Below are positions 61,658 to 64,000 of a DNA stretch of 64,000 nt, one piece after another. Location of the stretch: the NCBI GenBank assembly GCA_963969595.1, contig OZ018410.1, forward strand, positions 23,236,913 to 23,300,912. Reading direction: 5' to 3'. This DNA comes from Neckera pumila. Taxonomy: Eukaryota > Streptophyta > Bryopsida > Hypnales > Neckeraceae. The notes beneath the pieces are model-generated. The model made no database searches, was not told the origin of the DNA, and saw only the letters and a list, made by a program, of their open reading frames with translations. Each line of letters begins with the position of its first letter. Within the stretch, counting starts at the first letter, position 1. A program made the position numbers and the translations under genes.

Positions 61658-62499
61658 AATGAAACGAGATTTCATGGCAGAGGTAACTTAAAAATAAAAT
61701 ATGAACTGAACACTCCCTGGTGCGCCGCTGACCGAGGTAATATTTTCAGCTGACTGTCTAAGGAGGTTTCTGGCATACACAATGAAGCAAAACACAGTAA
61801 GTTTTCAAGCATTGGGCTTCAGTCGGTCCCTCTTTTGTGAAAAAAATCACAGAGCACCCCCTCACCCCACACATACACACACAAAAAAAAAAAAATATAG
61901 TCAGTTTCCTGCAAACAGTATATCTGCAATAAAGTTACACTTATTATTATTCCATTGGTGAGGAAGTCAAATATAGCATACACTAATTTAAAATAATGTG
62001 ACCACAGTCAATCAATGTCACACGCACTACTAGGATGAATCAGTGCACTGGAATCTCTCTCTGGCTCACGTTTCGTGTTCCAAAATTTTAAAAAATTATT
62101 CCTGTCGGTTCTCCCCCTGGGCCCTGGCTTGACCTCCGTCCTGGGGTTGCATTGTACTTCTTCCCTCGCCGTTGAATTAAAAGTTGTTTTAATGTGTGCC
62201 AACAAAAAATTTAAAAATTTAAAAACTAAAAACCAGAGTACTGAAATAGATAGCTTTCTACTGTACAGGAATCCCCTCAAAGTGGGAAAAAGAAGGGTCA
62301 GCAACTGTAGCTCCTGGCTTCTTGGTTCTGACAAAAACCAGGTTCGTTCACAGGCTACTATAAGTTAACCCACATGTGTTAATACCAATATAAACAAAGA
62401 AAAAGTATGTCATGACCTTTTTGCAGAACCTATCTAAAATAGGCAATCGCCAGTCTCGCTAGCTGTGAGGAATCTTGATAAAACATACATGATGTGCAG
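61658..62499. other. Intergenic DNA
   Basis: No gene is supported. It contains a CACACA then poly(A) tract near 61870-61895. A frame on the minus strand (62008-62334) contains a proline/arginine-rich stretch without a recognised domain. Confidence 0.5.
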
Positions 62500-63175
62500 G
62501 TAGGTCTGGCGGAGTAGGTCCATTCATTCGTTGAACTCTAATATAAAAAACAGAAGCTCTCCTCCTGCACACTTAACACATGCGGAATTTCACAGGCTGA
62601 TGGGAGGGGTCGGAAGCTGCTCACGAACCTTGCTATACTGGCCGCGTGGGTCCATTCATTCACGATCTTCAATATCCGGAGTTAAAAAATAACTAAGGCT
62701 CTCCTCCTCCTGCACATTTAACACATGCGAATTCACAGGCTGATGGGGATCGGAAGCTGCTCAAGAACTTGCCAAGACTACCCGCGTGGGTCCATTCGTT
62801 CATGTTTTTTAACATAAATAACTGAGGCTCTGCTCCTGCACATTTAACACATGCGCATTTTGACAGGATGAGGGGAACGAAGCTGCCAACGAACCTGTCA
62901 ATGCGTGGGTCCATTCACTCATGACCTTTAATATAAAATTGCTGAGGCTCTCCCTCCTGCACATTTAACACATGCGTATTTTTACAGGCTGATGGGGAAC
63001 GGAAGCTGCTCACGAAAAACTGTCGATGCTGGCCGCGTGGGTCCCCTATCATTGATGACTTGTAACAAAAGTAGCTGAGGTTCTTCTCCTGCACATTTAA
63101 CACATGCGAATTAGCAGGTTGATGCGGAACGGAAGCTGCCGACGAAACCTGTCAATGAACAGGGGCCACTGAGAA
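62500..63175. repeat. Minisatellite of 120-142-bp units, five copies plus a partial
   Basis: Units start at 62556, 62698, 62827, 62947 and 63080, preceded by a partial unit from about 62500. Each holds TCCTGCACATTTAACACATG, then CAGGCTGATGGGG-like text, GGAAGCTGC and GCGTGGGTCCATTC. On the minus strand most units can be read as a CVKCAG-containing frame, but stops and frame changes between units argue against one protein. Confidence 0.85.
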
Positions 63176-63479
63176 CCGTAACGTAGTCCAGGGGGGATTG
63201 ATTCCTGAACCAACAATGGAAGTTCCATCCCGAAGCTCCGTATTTTACCTTCTCTCCGTTGGAAAAAAATTCTAATGTGTAAATCAACCCACCCAGCGCA
63301 AAAAAAATCCTACAAAAAATGGAGTTCCTTCCTCAAACAGGAGTTCTAATCACCGAATGGTCAGTCGCATACAAGTTAATCTTCTTCACAAGCGTTAAGG
63401 GAACAATATATTTTACAATGCGGCTTAGATAGTACAATGTGCAGCAGAACAAACTGAAATAAAAATATCACTCTTCTTC

Positions 63480-64000
63480 TGTCAGAAAGTAATCTAATTC
63501 AGATGGGGTCAAACTTTATATTACAAAAATCAATGAGCAACATGGCATTTGTCGGTCATAGTTTAATGAACAAAATTGGGCGAAAGAGAGAATCCATGTG
63601 ACCTGTGCTCAGAAATGCTCAAAGAATGTGAGGCACCTTGGTCCTTTAGTGGTGGGAGTGAGCTCTTGTGATTTTTAGGATTTGACTGTTAGACTAGTAC
63701 CTTCAGATGATTTGCTGGTTTAGATGAGACTTGGGCTGGAAAGACTGGCGGGACTACCACACCAGTCTGTGTTGTATATTGCTTGCTGATAACTGTAAAT
63801 GGCCGGCGCCATGTTGCCCATTTGTTGGCATGATGTTCGTAATAAAATAGCTCCGGATTCTGTCCATCAGAACGATATTCTCAGGCACCTGTGGTCATGA
63901 GATTACAATTACCATGAGATTACAGTTGTTATGAGATTACAATCAACAAATTTATGCCAAAGATAACGTACTTTGCCATAAGAAGGAGCCATCTGAACTA
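63480..64000 (-). pseudogene. Duplicated, broken bHLH exon 5 with flanking introns
   Basis: The block matches 46900-47470 through intron 5, exon 5 and the start of intron 4. The exon equivalent is 63888-63701 with both splice sites kept (CAG/GTGCCT and AAG/GTACTA). It is 188 nt against 260 nt in the gene, so about 72 nt are lost. Translation starts VPENIVLMDRIRSYF and reaches a TAG shortly after SASNIQHRLVW; a TGA also lies near the end. The copy continues past the window edge (AAGGAGCCATCT is shared), so the rest of a second bHLH locus may lie beyond 64000. Confidence 0.88.

Overview
This is nuclear DNA of a land plant. It is AT-rich and its genes are split by many GT..AG introns. Evidence for the lineage: a plastid-targeted anthranilate synthase, a plant-type secreted laccase, a bHLH-MYC_N transcription factor, Stowaway-type MITEs, and telobox/site II motifs upstream of a ribosomal protein gene. 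A gene resembling the basal-body protein CEP162 suggests a plant with flagellate sperm (bryophyte, lycophyte, fern or similar); this is inference and the species is not identified. All gene models were built by hand from splice sites and reading frame. No database search was run.

Layout. 1320-1730 (+): the 25-residue ribosomal protein eL41, split after codon 4. 4236-10395 (-): complete anthranilate synthase alpha, 13 exons, 620 aa, all exon junctions in frame. About 10.4-22.0 kb: very AT-rich intergenic DNA with MITEs and decayed repeats. 22041-36912 (+): CEP162-like coiled-coil gene, 18 visible exons, 5' end not found, penultimate exon with two apparent frame breaks. 38060-41905 (-): complete laccase, 6 exons, 594 aa, all four copper motifs intact. 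44981-49275 (-): complete bHLH gene, 9 exons, 670 aa, with a GC-rich leader/promoter region up to about 50.75 kb. 50.8-64.0 kb: gene-poor, with several short tandem duplications, MITEs, a minisatellite, and at the right edge a broken duplicate of bHLH exon 5 with its flanking introns.

The genes do not form a pathway. They cover translation, tryptophan synthesis in the plastid, probable ciliogenesis in sperm, phenolic oxidation in the apoplast, and transcription. The main novelty lies in the CEP162-like gene and in the miniature-transposon load. The latter includes a family of about 0.94-kb elements bounded by TTAACCCCTAAAGGACC-type inverted ends, a near-perfect 217-bp foldback, and a foldback whose left arm carries a 21-nt insertion. 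I found no tRNA, rRNA or CRISPR array.
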